From an uncultured Methylophilaceae bacterium (GTDB lineage: Bacteria > Pseudomonadota > Gammaproteobacteria > Burkholderiales > Methylophilaceae), in contig CAILHX010000008.1 in NCBI GenBank assembly GCA_903834185.1, positions 32,160 through 96,159 on the forward strand: a stretch of 64,000 nucleotides of DNA. The letters are read 5' to 3'. Under the pieces are notes generated by a model. The model was not told the origin of the DNA and searched no databases. It saw nothing but the letters and a program-made list of their open reading frames with translations. The number at the start of each line of letters is the position of its first letter. Positions within the stretch are counted from its first letter, which is position 1. A program made the position numbers and the translations under genes. Shown here piece by piece: positions 56,401-64,000 of this stretch.

Positions 56401-57638
56401 CACACTGCGCCTTCGTACAGAATCTTCCAGTGCCCATCCTCCAATTCCCAATACTGGCGCTTCCGCATCTCGTGACTAAAACTATCTGCCCGGTAATCCT
56501 GATTGAAATTGACCACGACCATTTTTCGATGCGGATCCGGATTGCGGAATACGCTTACGTCGGACAAGTTGATACTGACGTTCACTTTACGTTGCTGGAT
56601 TCGGCGCTTCTCCGCCGACCACTTCGCAAGATCCATATTCTGGGTAAAGAAATCGCGTGAATAGTGCTGCAAATATCGGTCAGTATCTTGTTGTTGCCAA
56701 TGCAGGCGCCACGCTTCCAACTCATTGAGTAGTGCTTCGCGCTGTTCACTGGTAATGCTCCCTTCCTCATTGCTCTCACCGTTTTCATCTCTGGCAATAA
56801 CCACCGGCGTTGCTCCATTCTGCAAAACAGGTGCCAGCGATAAAATATCGGTATTGGTCAATACCACACAACCATCCGAAGACCGTGGCGGTCGGCTGTA
56901 GGTATCGCTGGGAGAACCATGCAGCCATATCCCGTGCCCTGTCTTGCCCTGACGCTCATCCCACTCGTTAGGATAGCTTAATGGATAAGCCGCACTTCCA
57001 TACAAGTCGGGTAGCTTTTCTTTATCCAACTGCTTACCGGTGAAATAAACGCCAAGTGGGGTTTTTTTGTCACCTTCCTGCTGTTTCTCGGTGCCATTTT
57101 TGCCTACAGTGACATAGTAGTCGGCCACATAAGCGGGCTTGCCGTTTTCATTTCTGTAGAGATAAAGCCGAGATTTTGCCGTATCAACCACGATGGCATA
57201 GCGCTGACTGGGGTAGAGTTGCCAAATGTCGCCCGGCACTCTCGCATCATGCGCGATATAGCGCTCCAGGCGCGCATGCGCTTCCTGTTGAAAATCCTCA
57301 ATCTCTGCAGAAGGTGCATTCGACGCAACGCCAAAACCGGATATCTGATGCGCCTTTGCCTGCAGTAGATCACCACGAACCAGATAGGCGAGCTTGAAAT
57401 TCGGAACACGACTAATCACCGAATCTACATCATTCAGCGCTTCATCCAGCTTGCCTTGTGTTATTTCTACCAGACTACGCACCAGCAGCCACTCGATGCC
57501 GACGTGAGGGGTACCGTGAATAAAAGCTTCCAGGCGTGTTGATTGATCTGCCTTATGGATCGCCGTCGCATTCCACGGCATCGCCAGAGTAATGGCCAAG
57601 GTGAGCAACAACCCTTTACGCGTGACGAGTTTGCGCAT
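56400..57638 (-). CDS. L,D-transpeptidase (YkuD) with C-terminal NTF2-like domain
   Basis: Periplasmic enzyme that makes 3-3 cross-links or anchors proteins to peptidoglycan. The 412-aa protein has a signal peptide (1-26), a helical TPR-like region (about 35-130) and a YkuD domain (about 145-285). The catalytic region is HGSPSDTYSRPPRSSDGC, with Cys257 in SDGC instead of the common SHGC. The C-terminal ~105 residues (about 305-412) form an NTF2/SnoaL-like module that recurs in the adjacent TPR protein. The start overlaps that gene's stop by one base. Confidence 0.9.
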   Translation of the reverse strand: MRKLVTRKGLLLTLAITLAMPWNATAIHKADQSTRLEAFIHGTPHVGIEWLLVRSLVEITQGKLDEALNDVDSVISRVPNFKLAYLVRGDLLQAKAHQISGFGVASNAPSAEIEDFQQEAHARLERYIAHDARVPGDIWQLYPSQRYAIVVDTAKSRLYLYRNENGKPAYVADYYVTVGKNGTEKQQEGDKKTPLGVYFTGKQLDKEKLPDLYGSAAYPLSYPNEWDERQGKTGHGIWLHGSPSDTYSRPPRSSDGCVVLTNTDILSLAPVLQNGATPVVIARDENGESNEEGSITSEQREALLNELEAWRLHWQQQDTDRYLQHYSRDFFTQNMDLAKWSAEKRRIQQRKVNVSINLSDVSVFRNPDPHRKMVVVNFNQDYRADSFSHEMRKRQYWELEDGHWKILYEGAV

Positions 57639-58513
57639 TAGTTATCTGCCAATTCTTTCTCAATCAACCATCTATCTGCCGATTTCTTGAGTTGCAATAC
57701 CTTTGCCGTACGCTTGCTCAAATCGCCTGCACGATAATCCTGCCTGAAAGAAACAGTCGCATGATCGCCCTCTATCGTGACCTTGGGATTCAGTACCTGC
57801 ACCCGGATCGGTACCGGTTTTTTGATGCGCAGTTCGCGCCCCTTTGCCCATTCTGTGCGCGATGCGCCATTGGGAGTCTTGAAGTCCTGTGCGTAAAATG
57901 CCAGATATGCACTAACATTCTTGGTGGACCATGCATGCGCCCAATCCTGTACTGTTGTAAGCACCACCTGACTTGGCTCTCTCTGTCGTAATTCTGCTTT
58001 AGGTGCGACAGGAGCGACCGTGGGCTTGGCATCAAGCAAGGCCTGAAGGCGTGGCATCGGCTTGATTGCCGCCAGCTTCACTGATCCGACAGGAACGATC
58101 TCGTTGATCATCGCCAATGGCGGTGAAGGGCGATTGGCGATATGATCCACTTGTAATGCTTTATCATAAGCATCACTGGCCATCTTGGCGTAGATATCTC
58201 CCAGATTCTGGTGCGCGGTGTTGTAACTGGGATGGGTATTGATCGCCATTTCCAGAGCCAGCCGCGCTTTCTCATACTGGCCTTGTTCTGCATAAATCAC
58301 TGCCAGATTATTATACGGTTCCGGCAGCTCAGGATTGCTCTTAATCAACGCAGAAAACACAGCAATCGCCTCGGTTTGCTTACCCTCTCGTGCATAAGCC
58401 ACTCCTTTTGCAAACTGTGCATTCAACTCTTGAATATCGGTTGCATAGCTAGCACCACAAAAACAAAAAATCATGACCAAACCGTAGCGCCATAAGGCGT
58501 GTATTAAAGGCAT
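57638..58513 (-). CDS. Exported TPR protein with C-terminal NTF2-like domain
   Basis: A 291-aa protein starting at ATG 58513, with a signal peptide (about 1-24, ending SYATD). Three TPR units follow (about 30-130; AVFSALIKSNPELPEPYNNLA, YEKARLALEMAINTHPSYNTA). The C-terminal domain (about 185-291) matches the end of the adjacent L,D-transpeptidase (W-x10-Y-x2-Y/H-x3-F, a W..R..I segment, and F-x-QDYRA). It is coupled to that gene and probably works with it on the cell wall. Confidence 0.82.
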   Translation of the reverse strand: MPLIHALWRYGLVMIFCFCGASYATDIQELNAQFAKGVAYAREGKQTEAIAVFSALIKSNPELPEPYNNLAVIYAEQGQYEKARLALEMAINTHPSYNTAHQNLGDIYAKMASDAYDKALQVDHIANRPSPPLAMINEIVPVGSVKLAAIKPMPRLQALLDAKPTVAPVAPKAELRQREPSQVVLTTVQDWAHAWSTKNVSAYLAFYAQDFKTPNGASRTEWAKGRELRIKKPVPIRVQVLNPKVTIEGDHATVSFRQDYRAGDLSKRTAKVLQLKKSADRWLIEKELADN

Positions 58514-58623
58514 TGTGCTATACTTTTGTGGAGTTTCCAAGGCAGTGATTCTATCAAAAAACCCTATCCTCAAACGCACTATAACCCAAAAAATTCAAGC
58601 AGTTCCTGACAGTATTTATCATC

Positions 58624-59991
58624 ATGCTTAATCTCTATAACACCATCGCGCGGGAAAAACAGCCATTTGTTCCCATTACACCGGGGCAGGTGCGCATGTA
58701 TGTTTGTGGAATGACCGTTTATGACTACTGCCATCTGGGACATGCACGCGTCATGGTTGTGTTTGACATGGTGTCACGCTGGCTGCGCACTGAAGGTCTG
58801 AAGGTAACTTATGTGCGCAACATTACCGACATTGACGACAAGATTATCAAACGAGCTGCCGAGAATCATGAGTCTATCGGCGATCTGACCCAGCGCTATA
58901 TTCAAGCCATGAACGAGGATGCTGATGCACTAGGCGTGATACGTCCGGATGCCGAACCTCGTGCTACGGAATATGTGGACGGCATGATCAACATGATCAC
59001 CAAACTCATACAACGCAACCTGGCTTATGTAGGGAAAAACGGCGATGTGTTTTACTCAGTGAGCGATTTCAAAGGCTATGGAAAACTCTCCGGAAAATCA
59101 TTGGAAGATTTGCGCGCCGGTGAACGGGTAGAAGTAGAGGGTGCCAAGCATGACCCGATGGATTTCGTCCTGTGGAAATCCGCCAAACCGGACGAACCGT
59201 CCTGGGATTCGCCATGGGGCAAAGGACGCCCTGGCTGGCATATCGAATGTTCAGCGATGAGCGAACACCTGTTAGGAGAGCATTTCGACATCCACGGAGG
59301 CGGTGCCGATCTGCAGTTTCCGCATCATGAGAATGAGATCGCACAGTCCGAGGGTGCGCATGACTGTACCTTTGTGAACTACTGGCTACACAACGGCTTT
59401 GTAAGAGTAGATAACGAAAAAATGTCCAAGTCGCTGGGCAACTTTTTCACGATCCGCGAAATTCTGAAGAAATATGATGCTGAGGTCGTGCGTTTTTTCA
59501 TCCTGCGTGCTCACTATCGCAGCCCACTCAATTACTCCGACCACCATCTGGACGATGCAAAACAAGCGCTCACCAGACTATATACCGCATTGCGCGGGAT
59601 ACCGTTAACGCCACACGCCATCGACTGGAGCAACCCCACCGCAGCCAGATTCAAAGCGGCGATGGATGACGACTTCAACACACCGGAAGCTTTTAGCGTA
59701 CTTTTTGAGCTTGCCAACGAAGTCAATAAAACGCATGCGACCGAAACCGCATCCACACTGAAATCGCTGGCTGGCCTGGTAGGCTTGCTGCAACGTGAAC
59801 CTGATATTTTTCTCCAGGGGGCAGCGGCAATAGCAGATGATGCGCTCAATATTGAAGCTCTAATCGCAACACGTAATGCTGCCAAACAAGCCAAAAACTT
59901 TGCTGAGTCGGACCGTATCCGCAAACAACTTACAGAAGAAGGCATCGTACTCGAAGACACTCCGCAGGGGACCATCTGGAGGCGTGCCTGA
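58624..59991 (+). CDS. cysS: Cysteinyl-tRNA synthetase
   Basis: Charges tRNA-Cys. The 455-aa class I synthetase has the HIGH-type motif [10 protein letters not shown], the zinc/cysteine-binding Cys28 and GWHIECSAM, and KMSKS in [10 protein letters not shown]. The C-terminal anticodon-binding domain is complete. It is divergent from the TPR gene across 110 nt and is followed by tRNA-Arg. Confidence 0.98.
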   Translation: MLNLYNTIAREKQPFVPITPGQVRMYVCGMTVYDYCHLGHARVMVVFDMVSRWLRTEGLKVTYVRNITDIDDKIIKRAAENHESIGDLTQRYIQAMNEDADALGVIRPDAEPRATEYVDGMINMITKLIQRNLAYVGKNGDVFYSVSDFKGYGKLSGKSLEDLRAGERVEVEGAKHDPMDFVLWKSAKPDEPSWDSPWGKGRPGWHIECSAMSEHLLGEHFDIHGGGADLQFPHHENEIAQSEGAHDCTFVNYWLHNGFVRVDNEKMSKSLGNFFTIREILKKYDAEVVRFFILRAHYRSPLNYSDHHLDDAKQALTRLYTALRGIPLTPHAIDWSNPTAARFKAAMDDDFNTPEAFSVLFELANEVNKTHATETASTLKSLAGLVGLLQREPDIFLQGAAAIADDALNIEALIATRNAAKQAKNFAESDRIRKQLTEEGIVLEDTPQGTIWRRA

Positions 59992-60031
59992 CCGCAGCCA
60001 GGGATTAGCAACAACCTTATAGATAATTGCC

Positions 60032-60059
60032 TTGTTGATAGACGCTATTTTGGTATAAT
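60032..60059 (+). promoter_or_regulatory. Promoter of tRNA-Arg
   Basis: TTGTTG (60032-60037) and a perfect TATAAT (60054-60059) are 16 nt apart, 22 nt ahead of the mature tRNA 5' end. A GCGCCC discriminator-like stretch follows the -10, as in stable RNA promoters. Confidence 0.75.
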
Positions 60060-60081
60060 TGCGCCCTTTCTCAAAAACAAC

Positions 60082-60158
60082 GCGCCCGTAGCTCAGCTGG
60101 ATAGAGTACTTGGCTACGAACCAAGGGGTCAGGAGTTCGAATCTCTTCGGGCGCGCCA
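60082..60158 (+). tRNA. tRNA-Arg (anticodon ACG)
   Basis: A 77-nt cloverleaf with the CCA end encoded. Acceptor stem GCGCCCG / CGGGCGC, D-loop AGCTCAGCTGGATAGAG, anticodon stem CTTGG / CCAAG around loop CTACGAA (ACG at 34-36), and T-loop GTTCGAATC. A tyrosine integrase gene lies 13 nt past its 3' end, so the tRNA is very likely the integration target and its 3' part the attachment core. Confidence 0.97.
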
Positions 60159-60164
60159 TAAAAT

Positions 60165-60195
60165 CAAGGGGTTAGGCAGAAAGTCTAGCCCCTTG
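60165..60195 (-). terminator. Hairpin at the end of the integrase gene
   Basis: Inverted repeat CAAGGGGTTAG / CTAGCCCCTTG (one G-T pair, 9-nt loop) includes the integrase stop codon. Read on the minus strand it is followed by ATTTTAT, so it may terminate the integrase operon before it enters the tRNA antisense. Confidence 0.6.
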
Positions 60196-61233
60196 TTCAT
60201 TTCCTGTAGCAAGAAACGTATCACTTTTCGGTAGATTTTCAACCAAAACCACAGGCTTACGATCTACCCATTGTGCAAGATGCTCACTGGATAAATGTGC
60301 GTATTTCTGCACCATTTCCGGCGTTGACCATCCACCCAATTCCTGTAATACATGCAACGGTGTGCCTTCTTGAATATGCCAGCTAGCCCAAGTATGTCTC
60401 AGGTCATGCCAACGAAAATTCTCGATGCCCACCAGCTTTAATGCTTTATGCCATGCCTTCGTATTCACCTGTCTGACAGACTTGCCATTGAAAGTGAACA
60501 CATTCGTCTGATGCTTGCCGATCTGTTTACGCAGCACGGAAACTGCCGCAATAGACAATGGAACCGGAATCGCTTTTCTGGCTTTGGCCTGATCTGGGTG
60601 TATCCATGCTGTTCTACGCACTAAATCCACCTGTGACCATTGCAAACCAGTGACATTAGAACGCCGCAGACCTGTTTCCAGACTGAAACACACCATGTCG
60701 GCAAGATGTGTCGGTAATATAGCAATCAGCCTATCGGCCTCATTCCTAGTTATCCAGCGCACCCGCTTGGTCGGTTCCGGTAGCATACGTACCACCGGAA
60801 TACGATCTACCCATTCCCATTCATTGCAGGCTTTTCTGAGAATTGCCCGAATAATTTCTTGCACACGATTGACCGTAGAGTTTTGAACACCCTCGGCTTG
60901 TTTCGCGACTGAAATCTTATCCAGTAAGTCCCGCTTGATTGCCTGCAATTCGATACCGTTCAGGTATTGATCCAGCCAGCGCAAATGATAAATATCACTG
61001 ACTTGTGAGGCTTTATGTTTCGTCTCACTTAGATACCTGACAACAGCATCGTTCCACTTATAGATCGGCTTGGCTCCCAGCCTTTCCTGCTCCCACAGAG
61101 ATGATTTCAGTTTGGCTTCATATTCTTCCGCCTTAATGCGCTCGGAAGTGCCAGAGCTTTGCTGTATTCGCTTGCCTTTGTGGGTGAAACGAACCCACCA
61201 GATAGATGAGTCCTTACGCTTGTAGAGTGACAT
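60172..61233 (-). CDS. Tyrosine recombinase / site-specific integrase
   Basis: A 353-aa phage-type integrase. An N-terminal Arm-DNA/SAM-like part (about 1-140) is followed by the catalytic domain. Catalytic residues are visible: Arg in LETGLRRSNVTGL, His-x-x-Arg in HDLRHTWASWH, the Trp in GGWSTPEM and the nucleophile Tyr in VQKYAHLS. ATG 61233 has AAGGAG 9 nt upstream, which fixes the start. The gene ends 14 nt from the tRNA. Its first 127 nt overlap the HTH gene in another frame on the same strand. Confidence 0.94.
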   Translation of the reverse strand: MSLYKRKDSSIWWVRFTHKGKRIQQSSGTSERIKAEEYEAKLKSSLWEQERLGAKPIYKWNDAVVRYLSETKHKASQVSDIYHLRWLDQYLNGIELQAIKRDLLDKISVAKQAEGVQNSTVNRVQEIIRAILRKACNEWEWVDRIPVVRMLPEPTKRVRWITRNEADRLIAILPTHLADMVCFSLETGLRRSNVTGLQWSQVDLVRRTAWIHPDQAKARKAIPVPLSIAAVSVLRKQIGKHQTNVFTFNGKSVRQVNTKAWHKALKLVGIENFRWHDLRHTWASWHIQEGTPLHVLQELGGWSTPEMVQKYAHLSSEHLAQWVDRKPVVLVENLPKSDTFLATGNEQGARLSA

Positions 61234-61439
61234 GGTGAAGTCTCCTTTGTGTCACTTTCCAGCGTTCGCCATTTCGAAGAATAGAGCGAACGCAGATAGG
61301 ACACAAGGTCATTTTTAATGAATACCCAGCACTTGCCGGGTTTGGCCGCTGGAATATCGCGAGCACGAACCTTGGTTAGCACTGTGACCGGATGCATATT
61401 CAGGAATAACGCAGCTTGCTGGAGGTTAAGTATTTCCAT
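61107..61439 (-). CDS. Excisionase/AlpA-like helix-turn-helix protein overlapping the integrase
   Basis: A 110-aa protein from ATG 61439. The first ~55 residues are a MerR/AlpA-type HTH (ILNLQQAALFLNMHPVTV, then IPAAKPGKCWVF). The rest (SDTKETSPCHST, LSGGFVSPTKASEYSKALAL) lies in the 127-nt overlap with the integrase. I recall small HTH proteins with a very similar tail beside integrases in other proteobacteria, so the overlap is probably real rather than a missed stop. Likely the recombination directionality factor or a regulator of int. It overlaps the upstream Rep-like gene by 14 nt. Confidence 0.72.
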   Translation of the reverse strand: MEILNLQQAALFLNMHPVTVLTKVRARDIPAAKPGKCWVFIKNDLVSYLRSLYSSKWRTLESDTKETSPCHSTSVRTHLSGGFVSPTKASEYSKALALPSALRRKNMKPN

Positions 61440-62850
61440 CGTCATCACCATCTTTTGCACGCTGATAGGCTTCCATGGCTGCCTGTAATTGATGAGAAGC
61501 AATCACCATATTTTTTTGATTATTGATCGTGTTGTACTTACGTCCCTTGGTCTTAACCTTGCCATCGACGTATTTGGTAAGGGTTACTCCGCGCCTTGCA
61601 TGAAATTCTCTGGCCTGAACGAAATACTCACCTACTCCTTCACCAAAGTCTTCAATGCCTCTACTCGCCATGAACGAAGTGAAACCACCTAAGCCATGAA
61701 CAAATAGCCGTTCATCAGCTGGCAGTCGTACGGGTCTGAACCGCTTTAAGCTTGGTTGATCCAGAGATGCGGAATAAACTGCGGCAATGGCATCCCACAA
61801 CGGATGATTAGGCCAGCGATCCCGTTTTGAATCGTCTGGATTAGGTATGGAAAGGCGAAGCCAGTCATGGGTCAAGTAGTGCCAAAGGGCAGCCTGTTTA
61901 TCCAGTAAATCCGACAAGTTGATAACGCCCAGTTCCTTTAGCGGTTGTTTATCAATTTGAAACTCAATCCGCCAGACCTTATCGCCCAGCGTCCAGCCAT
62001 TGGCTTGCCACAGTTCAAAGAGGTAGGTTTTATGGCACTTGCTGACGATCTCGGTAACTTTGTCATAAAGACGTGCATGTAATGATCCGCCGATTCCAAT
62101 TACCCATCCGGTAAAAGGTTCATCCAAGCGGCAATCAAAGTATTTAGCCATCAAGTTCGCCCGTGTAATCCAATCGGGTTGTTCGATCTTTGAAAGGTCT
62201 TCAATACAAACAAAATCCAGAAACAAATCAGCACGGCTAACCCTAGCAGGGGCAATGACCAGCCCGAGCGTATTGATGACGAAACGTAAATCTTTCTCAG
62301 CAGCTTCAACCCCAACAGATGAAAGATACTCGCTGGATATTTGGACATGCGCCATTGGCAGTGTCTGGGACTCCTTGCGATTTATCTTGATAAAAAAGCA
62401 GTTATCTACCAGCACATAAGGAAAGCGCGGGACACCCTTATCGCGCACTTCAAATACATGCGATCCAATCGTGACCTGTGCAAAAGCTTGCTGCGCCGGA
62501 TTATCTGACTGCGCTTTTTCTTTTAATTCTTCAAGTTTTTTATCCCAATCTTCAGCCAACCGGCCAACATAGGAAAGATACAAACTATCTATTCCAAAAC
62601 GAAGAGGGTTAAATTGTTTGGAATTGTCGTTTGAGGGTACTCTGTTAGTGAGCATGGTACCCTCAGTGGTCCTAGCCGAAGACGGTTGAACATCTACGAA
62701 CGAATCCATTCCACCACATTGATTATGTCCGATCCGTCCGTCCTCGCTTACGCTGCGGGCGGGCGGTGCGTCCACACTCAATGTGGCGGTTTCAGGTAAC
62801 TGCGATTGATCTGAAGGTTCCCCGTCAGAATTGTTTTGATGATTGTGCAT
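61426..62850 (-). CDS. Replication initiation factor-like protein (Rep_trans type)
   Basis: A 474-aa protein with a disordered N-terminus of about 70 residues. The folded part has FGIDSLYLSYVG, VSRADLFLDFVCIEDL, SLHARLYDKVTEI and VWRIEFQIDKQPLKEL, the order of motifs seen in rolling-circle replication initiators of phages and integrative elements (replication initiation factor family). GGAGG lies close before the ATG. Just upstream is a small hairpin that may be part of an origin. Identification is by motif pattern, so the family is probable and activity is inferred. Confidence 0.65.
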   Translation of the reverse strand: MHNHQNNSDGEPSDQSQLPETATLSVDAPPARSVSEDGRIGHNQCGGMDSFVDVQPSSARTTEGTMLTNRVPSNDNSKQFNPLRFGIDSLYLSYVGRLAEDWDKKLEELKEKAQSDNPAQQAFAQVTIGSHVFEVRDKGVPRFPYVLVDNCFFIKINRKESQTLPMAHVQISSEYLSSVGVEAAEKDLRFVINTLGLVIAPARVSRADLFLDFVCIEDLSKIEQPDWITRANLMAKYFDCRLDEPFTGWVIGIGGSLHARLYDKVTEIVSKCHKTYLFELWQANGWTLGDKVWRIEFQIDKQPLKELGVINLSDLLDKQAALWHYLTHDWLRLSIPNPDDSKRDRWPNHPLWDAIAAVYSASLDQPSLKRFRPVRLPADERLFVHGLGGFTSFMASRGIEDFGEGVGEYFVQAREFHARRGVTLTKYVDGKVKTKGRKYNTINNQKNMVIASHQLQAAMEAYQRAKDGDDDGNT

Positions 62851-62871
62851 TTAATCCTCCAAAAAGTGGGA

Positions 62872-62893
62872 GGACGACTGCCCCATGTCGTCC
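62872..62893. repeat. Small hairpin upstream of the Rep-like gene
   Basis: GGACGAC / GTCGTCC forms a 7-bp perfect stem with an 8-nt loop, 22 nt before the Rep-like start. A second inverted repeat, ACAGACAA / TTGTCTGT, lies at 62941-62971 near the end of the next gene. The first could be a replication origin or operator; nothing in the sequence proves it. Confidence 0.4.
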
Positions 62894-62954
62894 AAAAATG
62901 AATGGGCGACACGGATACTATGCACGCAGAACGATTTACTACAGACAACTGAAA

Positions 62955-63839
62955 TTATTTTACTTGTCTGTACATTTCCAAGAATTTGCGCCTTTGACGT
63001 TGGACGACAAGTTCATCGTCAATGAAAAACTTTGGATAATCCTTGACGGCCTCTTGGTAAAAATCAAGAATCTGTTTGCTGGTTACGGAACTGTTCAGAC
63101 AATTCACTGCATATAAATCGTTAAAGAAAATCCATAACAAGGGTTTTGTGTTTTCACCACGTCGAGGTGAATTATTGACGCGATAAGCTAGGGAATCGAA
63201 GAAATCACTGTTTCCTTTCATCGATTGCTTCCAGAGTCGTTCACTGAAATGCGGCAACAAAGAGCGGTCGATCTGAATTGCTTTGACCAGAGCATCATCA
63301 TCTTGAGACTTAATGGCTCTAGATACCAAGGAGTCCATAGATTCACCATGGGATGCCAAAGCAAGATCATTGTAGAAATTTACAAGGAAAGTGAGCCACA
63401 TATCATGTTGTTGTTGGCGCTCTTCATCGGGCAAACCATCAACATCAATGCTATCAACATCCCCGTCCATGAATTCTAGCCCAGACAGTGGCTCGCCAGT
63501 AGAAGCAGCACGACTAAACTCTGCCGCTAGTTCAGTAAGAAACTTGTTCGCGCTTTCAGGGCTAGGATCAGGCCCTAGCAGTTCAGTAAGCGCTTTTTTA
63601 CTTTCAACTATCTCAGGTTGTTGATCCTTTATCCACTTCGCAGCACCTTCAGGAAAATACAATTCTGCCCAATGGGTAACGCCGAGTTTTTTGAAATAAT
63701 CGAGAACTGAATCTGGATAGGGAATCCAGCCGCCATGCTTATCCATCGTATCGTATAGGTCAGCATAGGCGCGAAGTTTTTTAATTAAAAGCGGTGCGAC
63801 TGCATTGATTGGAATTTTGATGGAATCGGAGCCAAGCAT
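62955..63839 (-). CDS. Unrecognised 294-aa accessory protein
   Basis: I do not recognise a family. The protein has no signal peptide or membrane segment. It appears mostly helical, with an acidic middle (residues about 85-150; MDGDVDSIDVDGLPDEERQQQ) and a Lys/Arg-rich end (DELVVQRQRRKFLEMYRQVK). Possible elements are a Trp/Tyr-rich N-terminal third (GGWIPYPDSVLDYFKKL, THWAELYFPEGA). There is no clear Shine-Dalgarno before ATG 63839; the inserted IS edge lies just upstream and may have separated it from its promoter. It is same-strand with Rep-like, HTH and int. A cargo or regulatory role is possible. Confidence 0.6.
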   Translation of the reverse strand: MLGSDSIKIPINAVAPLLIKKLRAYADLYDTMDKHGGWIPYPDSVLDYFKKLGVTHWAELYFPEGAAKWIKDQQPEIVESKKALTELLGPDPSPESANKFLTELAAEFSRAASTGEPLSGLEFMDGDVDSIDVDGLPDEERQQQHDMWLTFLVNFYNDLALASHGESMDSLVSRAIKSQDDDALVKAIQIDRSLLPHFSERLWKQSMKGNSDFFDSLAYRVNNSPRRGENTKPLLWIFFNDLYAVNCLNSSVTSKQILDFYQEAVKDYPKFFIDDELVVQRQRRKFLEMYRQVK

Positions 63840-64000
63840 TTTGGGGATTTATTTATTGTTTTCTATTGGTAGAAAGATAAGCGACCATCCTCAGGTCTCC
63901 AGAAAGCAATGGTATGGACTCCACCTCACTAATCGGCATCAGTGTGCCAAACTGGAGTTGTGACACAACCAGTTAAACGTGAGAGGAGTCCAAGATGAAG
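63840..64000 (+). mobile_element. Edge of an insertion sequence, probably IS110/IS1111-type, with transposase start
   Basis: No gene other than a start codon is seen here. TGGACTCC (63915-63922) and GGAGTCCA (63985-63992) form an inverted repeat, and a hairpin ACTGGAGTTGT / ACAACCAGT lies between (63951-63973). AGAGGAGTCCAAG then leads to ATG 63995, of which only ATG AAG is inside the window. The arrangement (GGAGTCC before an MK start) is what I remember of IS110/IS1111-family left ends. The family is a memory-based guess and needs the next bases. Confidence 0.4.

Larger units (their letters stand above)
60130..64000. mobile_element. Left end of an integrative element inserted at tRNA-Arg (partial)
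   Basis: From the 3' part of tRNA-Arg the content changes from housekeeping genes to integrase, excisionase-like HTH, a replication-initiator-like gene and an unrecognised gene, all on the minus strand, then an insertion-sequence edge. By eye the part beyond 62.8 kb is more A/T-rich than the core. The tRNA 3' half (about 60130-60158) would be one att site; the matching repeat lies outside the window, so length and type (satellite, plasmid-like or phage-like element) cannot be settled. Confidence 0.72.

Noticed and set aside
62766..63116. Plus-strand frame across the Rep-like start and the intergenic hairpin
   Set aside because: Overlaps two minus-strand genes and the Rep-like ribosome site; no motifs.

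Overview
The window looks like a chromosomal segment of a betaproteobacterium, most likely Nitrosomonadales (perhaps near Gallionellaceae). The family-level placement is an inference from gene content and synteny only: glnA-ntrB-ntrC, tgt-yajC-secDF, rplM-rpsI-argC-bactofilin-erpA, fabAB, ubiCA, and an sdh operon beside a divergent GntR gene. Coding density is high, ATGA-type overlaps are frequent, and GTG or TTG starts are common. The last 4 kb is a different, accessory compartment.

Layout. 1-4.4 kb: NAD-dependent molybdenum formate dehydrogenase fdsG-fdsB-fdsA on the minus strand, with fdsA running off the left edge. 4.5-6.5 kb: rhodanese, aroE, mtgA. 6.5-11.1 kb: nitrogen control unit glnA-(small secreted protein)-ntrB-ntrC behind a sigma-54 promoter with two NtrC-type sites. 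11.2-11.8 kb: cysC. 11.8-28.2 kb: a large carbon-metabolism island built around a divergent GntR regulator. Its minus arm is citE-like / mch / mcl / prpB / prpC / prpD. Its plus arm is gntR / malic enzyme / sdhCDAB / sdhE / citE-like / acyl-CoA synthetase / class I fumarase. 28.3-60 kb: mostly housekeeping genes (ubiCA, rplM-rpsI, argC, bactofilin, erpA, FKBP, fabAB, HAD, leuA, two HD-GYP-like paralogues, pssA, tgt, yajC, secDF, CorC-like, clpSA, tag, PLD-like, ribH, nusB, GAF-HD-GYP, Sel1, lpxH, two cyclophilins, an L,D-transpeptidase, a TPR protein, cysS). 60-64 kb: tRNA-Arg(ACG) followed by the left end of an integrative element (tyrosine integrase, excisionase-like HTH, Rep-like initiator, an unrecognised 294-aa gene) and then what looks like the edge of an insertion sequence.

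How the genes may work together. The 11.8-28.2 kb island holds the whole methylcitrate route for propionyl-CoA except the aconitase step. It also holds enzymes that would join propionyl-CoA to glyoxylate: a malyl/beta-methylmalyl-CoA lyase and a mesaconyl-C1-CoA hydratase. The class III CoA transferase that normally moves CoA from C1 to C4 of mesaconate is not in the window. Instead the succinate dehydrogenase operon carries, translationally coupled, a second CitE-family protein, an acyl-CoA synthetase and a class I fumarase, a family that includes mesaconases. I therefore propose, as inference only, a variant route through free mesaconate and citramalate: mesaconyl-CoA -> mesaconate -> citramalate -> citramalyl-CoA -> acetyl-CoA + pyruvate. 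It would be controlled by the GntR protein through an inverted repeat that sits between two divergent promoters. This is the best candidate in the window for an undescribed system.

Other points of note are a probably leaderless, leucine-rich 28-codon leader peptide upstream of leuA; tandem HD-GYP-like paralogues that both lack the HD dyad; and a 127-nt out-of-frame overlap between the integrase and the HTH gene. No CRISPR array, rRNA or recognisable riboswitch was seen.
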